Of a stretch of 64,000 bases of DNA, positions 35,889-48,159 are shown in pieces (within the stretch, counting starts at the first letter, position 1; each line of letters starts with the position of its first letter). A program made the translations under genes and the position numbers. Source of the DNA: Moniliophthora roreri (lineage: Eukaryota > Basidiomycota > Agaricomycetes > Agaricales > Marasmiaceae); the NCBI GenBank assembly GCA_001466705.2, contig LATX02000198.1:479385-543384 (forward strand). Direction: 5' to 3'. The notes beneath the pieces are model-generated. The model was not told the DNA's origin. It made no database searches and saw nothing but the letters and a program-made list of their open reading frames with translations.

Positions 35889-35899
35889 ATACTAGTCAC
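35889..35899. repeat. right 11-bp direct repeat of the FunK1 unit
   Basis: ATACTAGTCAC, identical to 32543-32553. Confidence 0.8.
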
Positions 35900-35928
35900 C
35901 TATGGTTCCCAGGTATTTCCACAAATTA

Positions 35929-36336
35929 GCAAGAGGTGGACAAGATTCGAATCGGACACACAAACCTGCTCGCATGGTCTGCTGATGACGGGGACTTCCG
36001 AAAGAACGGCACGAACGGCACCAGCGGAAAGTTTTCATTTTCCCGTGCTTCGCTCTTTCTCATCATCCTGACATAGTTCAATAACTGGTCAAACCTACAC
36101 CCTTCGGCAGCCAACACTCACGTTCATTTTCTGACACTAGTTTACCGTGCCATAACCCAGAGTATACTTCCTTTTCTTGCCTATAGAATCTTCATTCAAA
36201 TCAAGCGTTCATGCTTCGTTCTACTCTACTCGGATTGACCTACATGCCGCACTCGGCAATGCTTTAGCGAGCGATAGGATCAAGAGACCATGTGAGCAGG
36301 TTTGTGTGTCCAATTCGGATCTTGTCCACCTCTTGC
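35929..36336. mobile_element. MITE-like element with 52-bp terminal inverted repeats
   Basis: Left arm 35929-35980 (GCAAGAGGTGGACAAGAT through CTGCTCGCATGGTCT) is repeated inverted at 36285-36336 with four or five mismatches, mostly CpG to TpG/CpA. The roughly 300 bp between has no coding potential. It lies 29 bp right of the FunK1 unit. Confidence 0.7.
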
Positions 36337-36439
36337 AAATTAGTGATCTGACTGGATCATACTGGCCAATTTGTGGGAAAAACGTGTGGGTCCCAAGGCT
36401 CTCCAACATCTCTGGATTTACTTCCAGAGATCTTTCAAG

Positions 36440-37224
36440 AACACGTTCTTGTGCCCCCACACTCTTGGACAACACCTTTTTTTTCAACCTTTGCCATTCA
36501 CCACTAATAATGTATGTCCTCATACCCATAGATACCTGAAGCCCAGAGATACATGGTATAAGGAACAACACCCCTTTAGTTGTGATACCATCTTCAGTTT
36601 TGTTGATGACTTATTTTCTGTTGGCCATGAACTCTCGCTGATGCTATACACTTTGTTGCACAGACAGGATTTTGCATGCTGTTGTAATATCACCAATGAC
36701 TCACTATTTGCATCTGCCTTGGAGGTTCAACCACATTGCACCCCTTGGTCTTCATTCAGCTGGGTCACTTGTTAAATGGACATCAGTAGCTTGAAGTCAT
36801 TCAGCCTTTAGCGCTTTGATTCTTGACATAAGGATTCCTTTTTGGATGAGGTTGGTATTCTCCATTGGCAATTGAGATTCATCCTCTCTTGGGGTATGTA
36901 GCCTGATCACACCTTCATTTGTCACCTTAAAGCTAATTACCTCCAGAACAAAAGATGCTGTGTATTGTCAGCCTGGATACTTGAGACTAGAGTCAAAGGT
37001 GCTGTCACAACCCATTTCTCCATGATCTGGCTTGTTTGTGTAATGATTATAGAACTGATAGGAAGTATGTAGGCCATAAGGTGTCAACATTGATGGAGAG
37101 GAAACCAAAGAGCTAAGTCTGTCAAGACATGGAGTTATTGGAAAAGAAACAGGCACTTCCCCAGCTCCTGACAAGTAGTGTGGCCACTTCTTAGTCAGCA
37201 ATCAGTGCTTTTTCTGTGCCCTAT
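36440..37224. other. CpG-poor DNA, start of the repeat island
   Basis: From about 36460 CpG dinucleotides nearly vanish and T/A runs increase. No gene is recognisable; frames such as 36371-36775 (+) have no domain. Confidence 0.5.
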
Positions 37225-37620
37225 CAACACCCTAATAAGGCAACACAAACCCACCCTAACACTTTCCTGAGTGATTCTGAGCTCAACCCTATGTTTTATA
37301 GATAAAAAGATGCTTCTATAATTAAATTTGAGTGTATAAAAAGCTAACCCTAACTGTAGGGTGTTCCCCCCCACACCCTCCTTGAAATATCCTCTAATCT
37401 CTAACTCTCTTGCAGGGCATTCCCCCCCTGCACCCCCCCCTCTAACCACAAACCCCTAACCTGAACCTCTAATGCCTAACCCTAACCATCTCAGCCTAGG
37501 TTCAAGCTCTAACCACTCAAGGGTAAGTTTCTTTGTTTGTGAAGGAACTTACCCTTGAGTGCACTACCTATCTCTAACCCTGAACCTGAACTCCTAAACC
37601 TAGCCCTGCTTAGAGTAAGC
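37225..37620. repeat. degenerate interstitial telomere-like tract
   Basis: Scattered CCCTAA/CTAACCC-type words in one orientation: ACCCACCCTAACAC (about 37250), GCTAACCCTAACTG (about 37345), AACCCCTAACCTGAACCTC (about 37450), GCCTAACCCTAACCATC (about 37472) and TCTCTAACCCTGAACC (about 37572), with C-runs between. The fungal telomere unit is TTAGGG. This resembles decayed subtelomeric sequence, not a functional telomere. Confidence 0.55.
37515..37560. repeat. perfect 15-bp-arm hairpin
   Basis: ACTCAAGGGTAAGTT (37515-37529) pairs with 37546-37560 across a 16-base loop. A second hairpin with one mismatch (CTTAGAGTAAGC against GCTTACCCTAAG) follows at about 37610-37645. Both lie in the telomere-like tract. 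Confidence 0.85.
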
Positions 37621-37804
37621 ACTTTGCTAGCTTACCCTAAGTGAGGGGCACTTCATGCCAGTGCTATGTGCTACAGACTGCTACATGGTAATTTGTCCAA
37701 GATAAGACTAGTGGAAAACTACCCAAAAGATAACCTCCAAAAGTCTAACTCAGGTTGTGCAAGTGTGGATCGTCATGATCAGAGTTGCTGCACTTAGAAT
37801 GCCA

Positions 37805-39189
37805 ACAAAACTCTTAGCTAGGTTGATTCTCTCTTATTGAAGTAATCTACTTCAAGGTGTTCACCTCCAGAGGAGTATATATGGTTTTAAAAGGGTTTAT
37901 ATCACAAACACACAAAAAAACACAAAGAACACAGTGCACAAAGCACAAACACAAGAGCTACAGTTCTGTACAAAGACTCAATAGCCAATATAGCCTGACC
38001 CTACAGAGTTCAAGACTTCCTTAAGACAACTACAGCACACAGTGTACTGGAAAAGGTCCTAGACCAATTTCTACAAAGAGCTCAGCACAGGCACACCCCT
38101 TGCTAAGACTCTAAGTGTGTCACAACCTGATACCCAACACAGGCCACACTCCAAGTGCCCAAGGCTCCTTCTTGGTGTAAAGTGTCTCTTAGAAAAGTGC
38201 TACAACACACTTAAGATGTTATTCTTAGTCTCTTACAACACAAGTTCGTTATCAGATTCTATCTCTCTGGAGTCACTCAGGACCAATCTCCAGGGCCTGA
38301 AGTGAGAAAGCAAAACTGGAATGGCACACAAATTTATACACCAAACAAACTCTTCATGTATTCACAATCAGAGGGGGCAGAGTTACTTGAATATCTATGA
38401 ATATCTAGCTGTCCTTATATATGGTCCAAGGAATATATTTACAGAAAAATATAAATAATGTCTGATAATTCAGGAAATGATAAATAAGTGACTGAGATAC
38501 TAAAAGAGGGAATATTTAGATGTCACAGAGTCTGGTCACTAGGGTATCCAACCATATCCACATGGGTATCTACATCTTCAGGTATTCTGGACTCTATAAT
38601 TTGTATTTTCTCTTTTCTAAGTCAGGTATCTATGAGCAGATGGCTGTATCTGTCCTGTCTTTTTTTTTTTACAGCATTTCCCTTTCTAGTATCTGCACAT
38701 CGGCAGAGGCCTAGATGCCAAAGTTTCCAAGGTTGGAACATGCTGTTACTGTTCCTATCTCCTTTGACAATGCATGCTCAGTCTTATTTAGGACTTCTTA
38801 TGTGTTAGATATTCTTCTTACGTCTTGTTGTATCTGTCTGTAGGTAGTAGATGTCCTACAGAAGTGATTTTCTTCTTTCCAAGATGACTTTGTATCTAGT
38901 TAGTTTATTTGGTATAATTTAGCTGCCAGTGCACTCTTTATTAAGAGACTGCCTGCTTTGACTTTGATCCATATATTGACTTTGGAGGAGGATTATTCTG
39001 TGATTATTCCTGTTCTAAGTCATCTTTTCTGTTTTGATATCTCCTCTAAGTACCTCTGTACTGTTTGACTGCAGGTTGCACTTTGCAGATATCATAGGAA
39101 GGTAAAATAGAAATTAAAATCCCATTGATAGCACTTTGAGAGCTTGGTTAACTAGCCAATGTGTTCATTGGGCTATAGTTAGATTCCCT
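37805..39189. repeat. 1385-bp unit, first of two adjacent identical copies
   Basis: Begins ACAAAACTCTTAGC and ends GATTCCCT, with no difference seen from the next copy. CpG-poor and non-coding; open frames inside recur only because the unit does. In reverse complement it starts TGTAGGGAATC and matches part of an inverted copy at 54822-55760, where it lies within an LTR-like sequence. Confidence 0.8.
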
Positions 39190-40577
39190 ACAAAACTCTT
39201 AGCTAGGTTGATTCTCTCTTATTGAAGTAATCTACTTCAAGGTGTTCACCTCCAGAGGAGTATATATGGTTTTAAAAGGGTTTATATCACAAACACACAA
39301 AAAAACACAAAGAACACAGTGCACAAAGCACAAACACAAGAGCTACAGTTCTGTACAAAGACTCAATAGCCAATATAGCCTGACCCTACAGAGTTCAAGA
39401 CTTCCTTAAGACAACTACAGCACACAGTGTACTGGAAAAGGTCCTAGACCAATTTCTACAAAGAGCTCAGCACAGGCACACCCCTTGCTAAGACTCTAAG
39501 TGTGTCACAACCTGATACCCAACACAGGCCACACTCCAAGTGCCCAAGGCTCCTTCTTGGTGTAAAGTGTCTCTTAGAAAAGTGCTACAACACACTTAAG
39601 ATGTTATTCTTAGTCTCTTACAACACAAGTTCGTTATCAGATTCTATCTCTCTGGAGTCACTCAGGACCAATCTCCAGGGCCTGAAGTGAGAAAGCAAAA
39701 CTGGAATGGCACACAAATTTATACACCAAACAAACTCTTCATGTATTCACAATCAGAGGGGGCAGAGTTACTTGAATATCTATGAATATCTAGCTGTCCT
39801 TATATATGGTCCAAGGAATATATTTACAGAAAAATATAAATAATGTCTGATAATTCAGGAAATGATAAATAAGTGACTGAGATACTAAAAGAGGGAATAT
39901 TTAGATGTCACAGAGTCTGGTCACTAGGGTATCCAACCATATCCACATGGGTATCTACATCTTCAGGTATTCTGGACTCTATAATTTGTATTTTCTCTTT
40001 TCTAAGTCAGGTATCTATGAGCAGATGGCTGTATCTGTCCTGTCTTTTTTTTTTTACAGCATTTCCCTTTCTAGTATCTGCACATCGGCAGAGGCCTAGA
40101 TGCCAAAGTTTCCAAGGTTGGAACATGCTGTTACTGTTCCTATCTCCTTTGACAATGCATGCTCAGTCTTATTTAGGACTTCTTATGTGTTAGATATTCT
40201 TCTTACGTCTTGTTGTATCTGTCTGTAGGTAGTAGATGTCCTACAGAAGTGATTTTCTTCTTTCCAAGATGACTTTGTATCTAGTTAGTTTATTTGGTAT
40301 AATTTAGCTGCCAGTGCACTCTTTATTAAGAGACTGCCTGCTTTGACTTTGATCCATATATTGACTTTGGAGGAGGATTATTCTGTGATTATTCCTGTTC
40401 TAAGTCATCTTTTCTGTTTTGATATCTCCTCTAAGTACCTCTGTACTGTTTGACTGCAGGTTGCACTTTGCAGATATCATAGGAAGGTAAAATAGAAATT
40501 AAAATCCCATTGATAGCACTTTGAGAGCTTGGTTAACTAGCCAATGTGTTCATTGGGCTATAGTTAGATTCCCTACA
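39190..40577. repeat. 1385-bp unit, second tandem copy
   Basis: Repeats 37805-39189 at an offset of exactly 1385 and ends with the shared triplet ACA before unique sequence. No N separates the two copies, so this may be a true recent duplication or an assembly expansion. Confidence 0.8.
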
Positions 40578-40850
40578 GGTTTCGGAAGTGATCCATTTTG
40601 GATCTAATACATAGATAAGTCAGAAAGTACAGCTTTGACACCTCTGTATAGTGTATCATATAGCTCTTTGTACTTTCCAAGGTTCCATAGCTTCTCTAAG
40701 GCAATGACTAGCAGGCTGGGCTCACTCTAGTCCTTATTACCTGTTATCTTGTGTCATATTAAAGTGTTCCAATTCAAATGTAGTGTAAAATGAATAAAAG
40801 TGGGTCTTCTCTATGTTCGACATATTATCTCCCCCCAACTAAAAGAGGAT
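40578..40850 (-). mobile_element. LTR-retrotransposon-like end with polypurine-like tract
   Basis: On the minus strand AGTTGGGGGGAGATAATA (about 40824-40842) is a good polypurine tract and is followed at once by TGTCGAACATAG, a plausible LTR start. The next roughly 240 bases and the 1385-bp unit beyond match the inverted copy at 54822-55760 beginning TGGCAAACCTAG. Upstream of the tract the two loci differ, as expected at an LTR edge. No reverse transcriptase or integrase frame is recognisable. Confidence 0.45.
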
Positions 40851-40880
40851 TGTCCCCAATCTGCTCCTTGCTAAGAGATC

Positions 40881-42369
40881 ACTGATATGCATAACTTTTA
40901 CCTTTTATTTCACATGCAAATAGAGAATATTTTGCACTTTTATGGTTGAAAATGACATAGATAAGGGAATTGAGGACTAGTGTGAGCCCTGAGCAGCTAG
41001 TCAAAGTGAGTAGTAGAGAAGGATATAAAATATTAGCAGAGTAATGGTTGATGGTAGGCCATACAAGGGTACCTGACTACTGCTAGTATGAAAATAAATG
41101 GTGAATCTGAACACAGAGGAGCATCCTGAAACCTGTAGGGAATAACACCACATAATACTTCTCTATTGAAAGCATACCAAAGGGAATATTTTCACTTTTA
41201 ACGATATTTCCAATCTATACCCAACTTGAAGGAAGAATAAAAGCCTTCAATGATACACATATGAGAATATTATCAAGAAACGGATATGAAACAGAGGATG
41301 ACAAATTATCCTCGAGATACTGAATGTCAAATTTAAGAATGAAATAGATGATCAGCTACTGGAAAGGTGCCTGTATCATGGAAGAATGGAAGACAAAGCT
41401 GTATAACGAGAAGGCAGCATGGCCAAGCCTATGCGTATGCTTTAGACACGAAAAAGGAAGCATATTGTGCATCCATAGAGCAGATGATAGAAGATGGAGA
41501 GGGAAGGAACCATGCAGAGTGGCATGGAAGTATAATATTTTCAAATGGAGTTGGAAGGAGAGCTGTTTGATAGAGAAAATTGCAAATGGTTAGTGTCAGA
41601 AGACAGCACAATTGTCAAAGAAAAAGAATAAAAGAGATTATGGCTACGAAGCCTGACTACAATCAGACACTGTGACAGAGAAATTACCAAACACAGCTCA
41701 GTTTATATAATATTTATCACCTGGCTCAGTTTTATTTGTATTTGTGACAGATATATTAGTGTATGACATTGTTGTTCAGAAACCAGAGATATAAATAAAA
41801 GCTAGGAAGAGCTTAGTTTTCAACACAAGAGGTGTGTTTTCTGATAAGAGAAACATTGTATCAGTCTACTAAGAGGGTAGCTGACGTACATCAGTATAGT
41901 CTGGTGTTTTGACATAAATCAGAGAGGGTTTCAGGCTAGCAGTGTCTAGAAGATTTGTCCTCTTGAGAATCATTGCAGAACATAGCTAAGAGGGCTATAT
42001 TCAGGTACAAGAGGTACCTTTGTTCTCACTTAGAAGAAGTTTATTCTTTGGGCAGTTTTCTGGTCAAAATCTATACTAGTATTTGCTTTCAAAGTGATTA
42101 ATAAAACCACAAAACCGATAAATATTATACAAATGAACACCCATTTTTGATCTGAGAAGTTGTTTTGAAGGCAATCATCTCTGAACTACTGAGCGAGACA
42201 TTGAGAATTATTCTTGATGTTGCAGTAACAGTGAACCATGCCAAACCAACTTGCAAACAAAACTGAGAATCAAGAACTTATATATATACCTTTTTTGAGG
42301 GTATTTTGGCACTACAGGCCTTATGTTTTCATAGTAGAGGCATAGGTTTTTGAGCATCTTCATCACAAC
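40881..42369. repeat. dispersed repeat family R1, copy 1
   Basis: Matches 44284-46230 with substitutions and small indels, beginning CTGATATGCATAACTTTTAC and ending near CATCTTCATCACAAC, where the assembly has an N (42370). CpG-poor. No coding domain recognised. Confidence 0.7.
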
Positions 42370-42370
42370 N
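42370..42370. other. assembly gap (single N) flanked by duplicated 590-bp ends
   Basis: 41780-42369 on the left and 42528-43117 on the right are identical as far as I compared. A contig-end overlap left unmerged is the simplest reading. Confidence 0.8.
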
Positions 42371-43117
42371 AAGGCAGGAAAGATACTGCCCACCAATTAC
42401 CAGAGTGTATGACATTGTTGTTCAGGTAGAAGAGCTACCAGCAATCAGTATTTTTCAACCAATTTGGGCCCTAGCTTATTTAGTTGTGCAAGAGGCACAG
42501 GCTAGTTGAGACCTGAGATTGTAACCCAAACCAGAGATATAAATAAAAGCTAGGAAGAGCTTAGTTTTCAACACAAGAGGTGTGTTTTCTGATAAGAGAA
42601 ACATTGTATCAGTCTACTAAGAGGGTAGCTGACGTACATCAGTATAGTCTGGTGTTTTGACATAAATCAGAGAGGGTTTCAGGCTAGCAGTGTCTAGAAG
42701 ATTTGTCCTCTTGAGAATCATTGCAGAACATAGCTAAGAGGGCTATATTCAGGTACAAGAGGTACCTTTGTTCTCACTTAGAAGAAGTTTATTCTTTGGG
42801 CAGTTTTCTGGTCAAAATCTATACTAGTATTTGCTTTCAAAGTGATTAATAAAACCACAAAACCGATAAATATTATACAAATGAACACCCATTTTTGATC
42901 TGAGAAGTTGTTTTGAAGGCAATCATCTCTGAACTACTGAGCGAGACATTGAGAATTATTCTTGATGTTGCAGTAACAGTGAACCATGCCAAACCAACTT
43001 GCAAACAAAACTGAGAATCAAGAACTTATATATATACCTTTTTTGAGGGTATTTTGGCACTACAGGCCTTATGTTTTCATAGTAGAGGCATAGGTTTTTG
43101 AGCATCTTCATCACAAC

Positions 43118-44283
43118 ATGGGATTCTTTAAGGAAGGACTTTCTGGGTACAAACTAACCACCCACAAAAAGGCAATTTTATTCTGAGTGCAACTGGGTCA
43201 TCTCTAGATACTGCTACATTACAGTCTTTACGACTTAGTCATTTCATAAATTCTTTTACAGTCCCATCAAAATGCATAGGTGTTAGTGTACAGCACATTT
43301 GATTAGCACCCATGCTTCTTCTGGTAATCTACAGCATCAGTACACTTCTTTCTTAGATCTTCGCTGATTGGCGAATTCTCTTGAACATGACTACTCTTCT
43401 TTTGGTAAAAGTAGGTTCATTTTCTTTTATCTGAATATGATTGCTCATATATAAGTCTCCCTACTCAGGGTCACATAGTTTCTTTCTGTCCTTTTCCCCC
43501 CATCCTTTCTCTATGGCTGGTGCAGCTTGAACCAAACTTTCCAAGACCACTCCCTCTACTTGACACAACAGTCCTGCCACTATGGAGGTTTCTCCCATCA
43601 CTTACTCCATCCTCAAAGCTTTATATCCCACTGGTATGAAAATCCTGGTCTCTTTTCAACAATTCCAAAATTCACTCTCAGTATTGGGAAATGCCACATC
43701 TACCATTTTGAGCATCCAGCTTTGAGAGCAACTGATTGATTCTCTTAGAGAAAATTGGGTATGTTTCTCTACTGTGTCCATTTCTTTTTTGTGATTTTTC
43801 ATCTCTTATCTAGAGCACCTTTTGTGAACATTTGAAAGACTACTAGTGTCTCTCACTCTACACTGAGCTGTTTTTAACTGTGGCCCCTGTCTTCAATGCT
43901 TTTAAAAAGCAGTTCCCAATTATCATCTGGTCTTCCCATATTACTGACCATCTTCCTGATGTCAAACAATGCAAGGCCTGGGAAGAAGAATGGGGCCTAG
44001 AAGTGAGTGTCCTTCTTTGCTACTTGTTTCTTTTATTTCACTAACCCTTTCTTCTCCTAGGCTTTTTCCGAGCTGAAATTCCCCAGATCTCTAGAAGATG
44101 TCTTGTCTGAGTATTGTATTGTCACAATGTTGTTCAAGAGCATGCCCCAGCAGAATCCTCAAAAGGTTGGATTTGTATATATTTCTATTCTTTTATTGAC
44201 TTTCTTTTTGTAGCATAGTGTCTCTTCTCCTGGCAAGGATGCTGAAACCATAGCTACAGCTTCTAAAAAGGTTGGTTGTCTAC
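43118..44283 (+). pseudogene. exon relics of an unrecognised gene
   Basis: Two plus-strand stretches look like decayed exons: IIWSSHITDHLPDVKQCKAW with EEEWGLE (about 43930-43995), then, after an intron ending in CCTAG, AFSELKFPRSLEDVLSEYCI and VTMLFKSMPQQNPQK (about 44062-44166). An upstream frame at 43527-43739 reads FQDHSLYLTQQSCHYGGFSH. GT-AG borders are still visible. Not recognised; the base composition is that of the decayed island. Confidence 0.35.
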
Positions 44284-46230
44284 ACTGATATGCATAACTT
44301 TTACCTTTTATTTTGCACTTTTATGGTTGAAAATAAAAGATATAAGGGAATTGAGGACTAGTGTGAGCCCTGAGCAGCTAGTCAAAGCAAGTAGTAGAGA
44401 AGGATACAAAATATTAGCAGAGTAATGGTTGACAGTAGGCCATACAAGAGTACCTGACTACTGCTAGTATGAAAATAAACAGCAAATCTGAACACAGAGG
44501 AGCATCCCGAAACCTGTAGGGAAACACACCACAATCACACCTTTCTATTGAAAGCATACTAAAGGGAATATTTTCACTTTTAATAATATTTTCAAACCAT
44601 ACCCAATTGAAAGGAAGAATAAAAGCCTTCAATGATATACCAAACAGAATTCCCACTACCATAGGTAGTGGGTCTAGGTAGCAAAACTCATGTGCTTAAT
44701 CAGCATTTGTAAGAAAATTTCATGATTTGTCAGCTTTGCTCTAGTCCAGATGTCCCCACATTGGGCACTAGAGTGGTAGCACCCACTGCTCATCTAGTGC
44801 CACATATTTTTAAGGGTTGTGGAACTAGTAGTAACAGAAACAGGACTAAGAGTACACCTATCTGAGCACATAGAGGTAGCGGGCACTGCTGGAACGGCCC
44901 TTACCCTGATTATATTGTCAAGAAACAGATATAAGACAGATGATGACAAATTAGAGAATAGAGAAAGACAAATTATTGGCAGGGGATACTCAAGATACCA
45001 ATAAATCAAATTAGATGAAACAGATGATCAGTTACTGGGAGTGTACCTGTATCATGGGAAAACGGAAGACAAAGCTGTATGATGAGAAGGCAGCATGGCC
45101 AAGCCTATGTGTATGCTTTAGACATGAAAAAAGAAGCATATTATGCATCCAGAGAGCAGATGATAGTAGATAGAGAAGGAAGGAACCATGTGGAGTGGCA
45201 TGGAAGTATAATATTTTCAAACAGAGTCAGAAGGAGAGCCGTTTGATCAAGGAAATTGCAAACAATTAGTGTCAGGAGACTGTGCAATCGTCATAGAAAA
45301 AGAATAAAAGAGATTATAGCTACGAAGCCTGACTACAATTGGACACTGTGACAGAGAAATTACCAAACACAGCTCAGTTTATATAATATTTAGCACCCAA
45401 CTCAGTTTTATTTGTATGTGTGACAGATATATTAGATTATTTATGTTGTAGAGTATATAAGGGGATGTGTTTTGTAGGTGGAAGGCAGGAAAGATACTGC
45501 CCACCAATTACTAGAGTGTATGACATTGTTGTTCAGGTAGAAGAGCTACCAGCAATCAGTATTTTTCAACCAATTTGGGCCCTAGCTTATTTAGTTGTGC
45601 AAGAGGCACAGGCTAGTTGAGACCTGAGATTGTAACCCAAACCAGAGATATAAATAAAAGCTAGGAAGAGCTTAGTTTTTAATGCAAGAGGTATGTTTTC
45701 TGATAAGAGAAACATTGTATCAGTCTACTAAGAGGGTAGCTAACATGCATCAGTATAGTATGGTGTTTCAACGTGAATCAGAGGAGGATTTCAGGCTAGC
45801 AGTGTCTAGAAGATTTGTCCTCTTGAGAATTGTTGCAGAACATAGCTAAGAGGGCTATATTCAGGTACAAGAGGTACCTTTGTTCTCACTTAGAAGAAGT
45901 TTATTCTTTGGGCAGTTTCTGGTCAAAAATATATACCAGTATTTGCTTTTGAAGTGATTAATAAAACTACAAACCAATAAATATTATACCAAACAAACAC
46001 CAATCTCAATCTGAGAAGTTGTTTTGAAGGCATTTGTCTCTGAACTACCAAGCAATACATTGAGAATTATTCTTGACATTGCAGTAACAGTGAACTACAC
46101 CAAACCAACTCGCAAACAAAACTGAGAATCAAGAACTTATATATATCTTTTTTGAGGGTATTTTGGCACTGCAGGCCTTGTGTTTTCATAGTAGAGGCAT
46201 AGGTTTTTGAGCATCTTTAGCGCAGTGTCA
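44284..46230. repeat. dispersed repeat family R1, copy 2
   Basis: Diverged copy of 40881-43117 that also contains the segment missing next to the N at 42370 (45485-45640 matches 42371-42527). A non-matching stretch at about 44690-44900 interrupts it. No intact coding region. Confidence 0.65.
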
Positions 46231-46720
46231 ATTTAGACCTCTGCACAGCTTTCATAGACTAAGTCTATGCACTTGCCAGTCCATCGCTTCTAGTAGAGCC
46301 AAGATTAATATATATATATATCTTGCCTCACTGTATACCTTCAGTTACAAACCAACCAATAAACTACTTGTTTTAAAACCTATACTTTGTGACCCTTGAG
46401 TACAATACTTGAGTCGTCCTAACCAGAGTCTTTAGGCTCTACAACCATATACCAACCCAAGCTAGTCAATTGAAAGTTTAAAAGGGCTCTGTCCCCTTTG
46501 CACTCCAAATTACACTTGAGACAGACTCAGTCTCCCAGTGGACTTATACAGTATTTTATTACTCATAGAAGCCTCTATTGTAGGTTTTGGTGTGTGTTGT
46601 GTGTGTGTGTGTGTGGGTTTAGTAGCAGCTCTTAGTTGCAGAAGCCCTTTTGAGAGAGAATTTTAGAGTGGAGATAGCATGTAGCAGTTCTTCATAGCAG
46701 ATAGAGTCACTGCCTCTTCA
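46231..46720. repeat. dispersed repeat family R2, copy 1 (LTR-like)
   Basis: Shares long blocks with 59885-60340: the segment ATCTTGCCTCACTGTATAC, TTTGTGACCCTTGAGT, ACTCAGTCTC and AGAAGCCTCTATTGT, in the same order and orientation. An AT microsatellite lies inside, and a GT run is present only here (about 46590). This resembles a decayed LTR. Confidence 0.6.
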
Positions 46721-47067
46721 CCAGTTTATTGCTGAGATGGGCTAACCCATGTTCCACTGAAGGAAATAAGGCCAACAGTTGACTCTGCACACTATGAGGG
46801 TAATTCCCCATAGATAAGAAAAAGTTTTATATAGTACAATGTTAGGTGCCACTTTCAGAGCAAGATAAAGGATGGTAGAAAGGGAAAGAGATTACCTATA
46901 CCCATCCACCAATCCACATCTGAGTCACTAGAACAGTAGTCATGGCCTTACTGCCAGTTAAGGTGTCGGCTATACTGCAAACCTCTGACAAGTCTTGTAG
47001 AGGGTTACAAGCCTTCAGCTAGCGATGATGACCATTGTAACAACAATCCTACATACTAGGCCTTCAG

Positions 47068-48158
47068 AGCCCATAACCTGTTGAAGATATGTGTGTAGTA
47101 CAATGACAAAGGGTGCTAGACTCTTAGCAGTACCAGCAGCATAGCAGCAGCAGTAGATGTGTCTTCGACTCACATTTGTAATACAGGGCAACACTCTGTA
47201 AGACTTGTGTGACACTTGAGGTGTAGAGTTGAGTAGATTACTCGAGGTACTGTAGCTAGTACAGAAAGGAGAGGAACTTGGGAGTCTAAGGAAAGTTGCC
47301 TTGTACAGGGCTGCTTTTATACTATTCTAGTGTTTGTCCAGTAAACACATAGTTCTACCAATGAGTGTGGAGAATAGTAAGCACAATAACTATCCAATAA
47401 CAGTCCATTGTTCTCTAGAATGACTTGGACAATAGAGGGAGATGCACAGCTTCCATTTGAGTTGATCTGAGTCATACTGACTCTAGCATTGCTGCATACT
47501 GTGGGTTTAATCACTGCTAGACAATAGGATCTAAAGATAGTATTCTTATTGTCCTCGAGGATGACTCTGAGCGAGTCAGACTGTTCTGTAGATCTTGAGA
47601 TCCACAGTTACAGATATTCCCTTATAGTCATGTGATAGTCATGTGATGGCTTCACTCCACTTCAACAGTTGTAGCAAATGTAGATGAGGAATTTGTTCAA
47701 TATCTGGCCAGCCTGAGGGTCCAGCAAGATCTTGAAACAGCAGAAGTAGGTGTCTTTTTACTGTTTCGTGTTTATGCTAATGATGAAATCTAGATGATCT
47801 TGCATTTGAAAGATATGATAGTTGAGTAGTTTCAGGCTTACAGGGCTAAAAATGGATATCTTCCTGAGAGAGTTATTGTCTTCTGCAATGGGTCTACACC
47901 AGTGAGCCACATTCACATCAGTAGCTGCTTCTGGACCGATACCCATATTTGGATCCAGAGTGATGTGATTCTTTATAAGGAGCTACTAATCATTCTTGAA
48001 GCTTTCGAGTATTTTGACAGTAGCAAACGTCCATATCAACCATTTCTTTCCCTCATTTGGTGCCTCAAACCACTGGGTGTTCAATACCAGGATTGACTAT
48101 CATCACCTCCAACTTCCATCTTAAGGCAGTCCAATGCAGCCCCTCTGTCTTCCACTAA
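47068..48158. repeat. 1091-bp segment duplicated across the N at 48159 (left copy)
   Basis: Identical as far as compared to 48160-49250, offset 1092. The N lies exactly at the join, so one of the two copies is probably an assembly artefact. Confidence 0.85.
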
Positions 48159-48159
48159 N

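Larger units (their letters stand above)
32543..35899 (+). mobile_element. candidate tyrosine-recombinase (Crypton-like) element carrying a FunK1 kinase
   Basis: A 3357-bp unit bounded by identical 11-bp direct repeats ATACTAGTCAC (32543-32553 and 35889-35899). It holds a FunK1 kinase gene and the C-terminal part of a tyrosine recombinase on the same strand; the recombinase stop codon lies one base before the right repeat. Copy 2 (50738-53697) starts at the same left repeat, as expected of a moved unit, but is cut inside the recombinase region. Known Cryptons use tyrosine recombinases and are bounded by short direct repeats; kinase cargo is inferred here. The recombinase is incomplete, so this copy is probably not autonomous. 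Confidence 0.5.

Noticed and set aside
38117..40193. Repeated small open frames in the 1385-bp units
   Set aside because: They recur only because the unit is duplicated; no domain, and composition is that of decayed LTR-like DNA.
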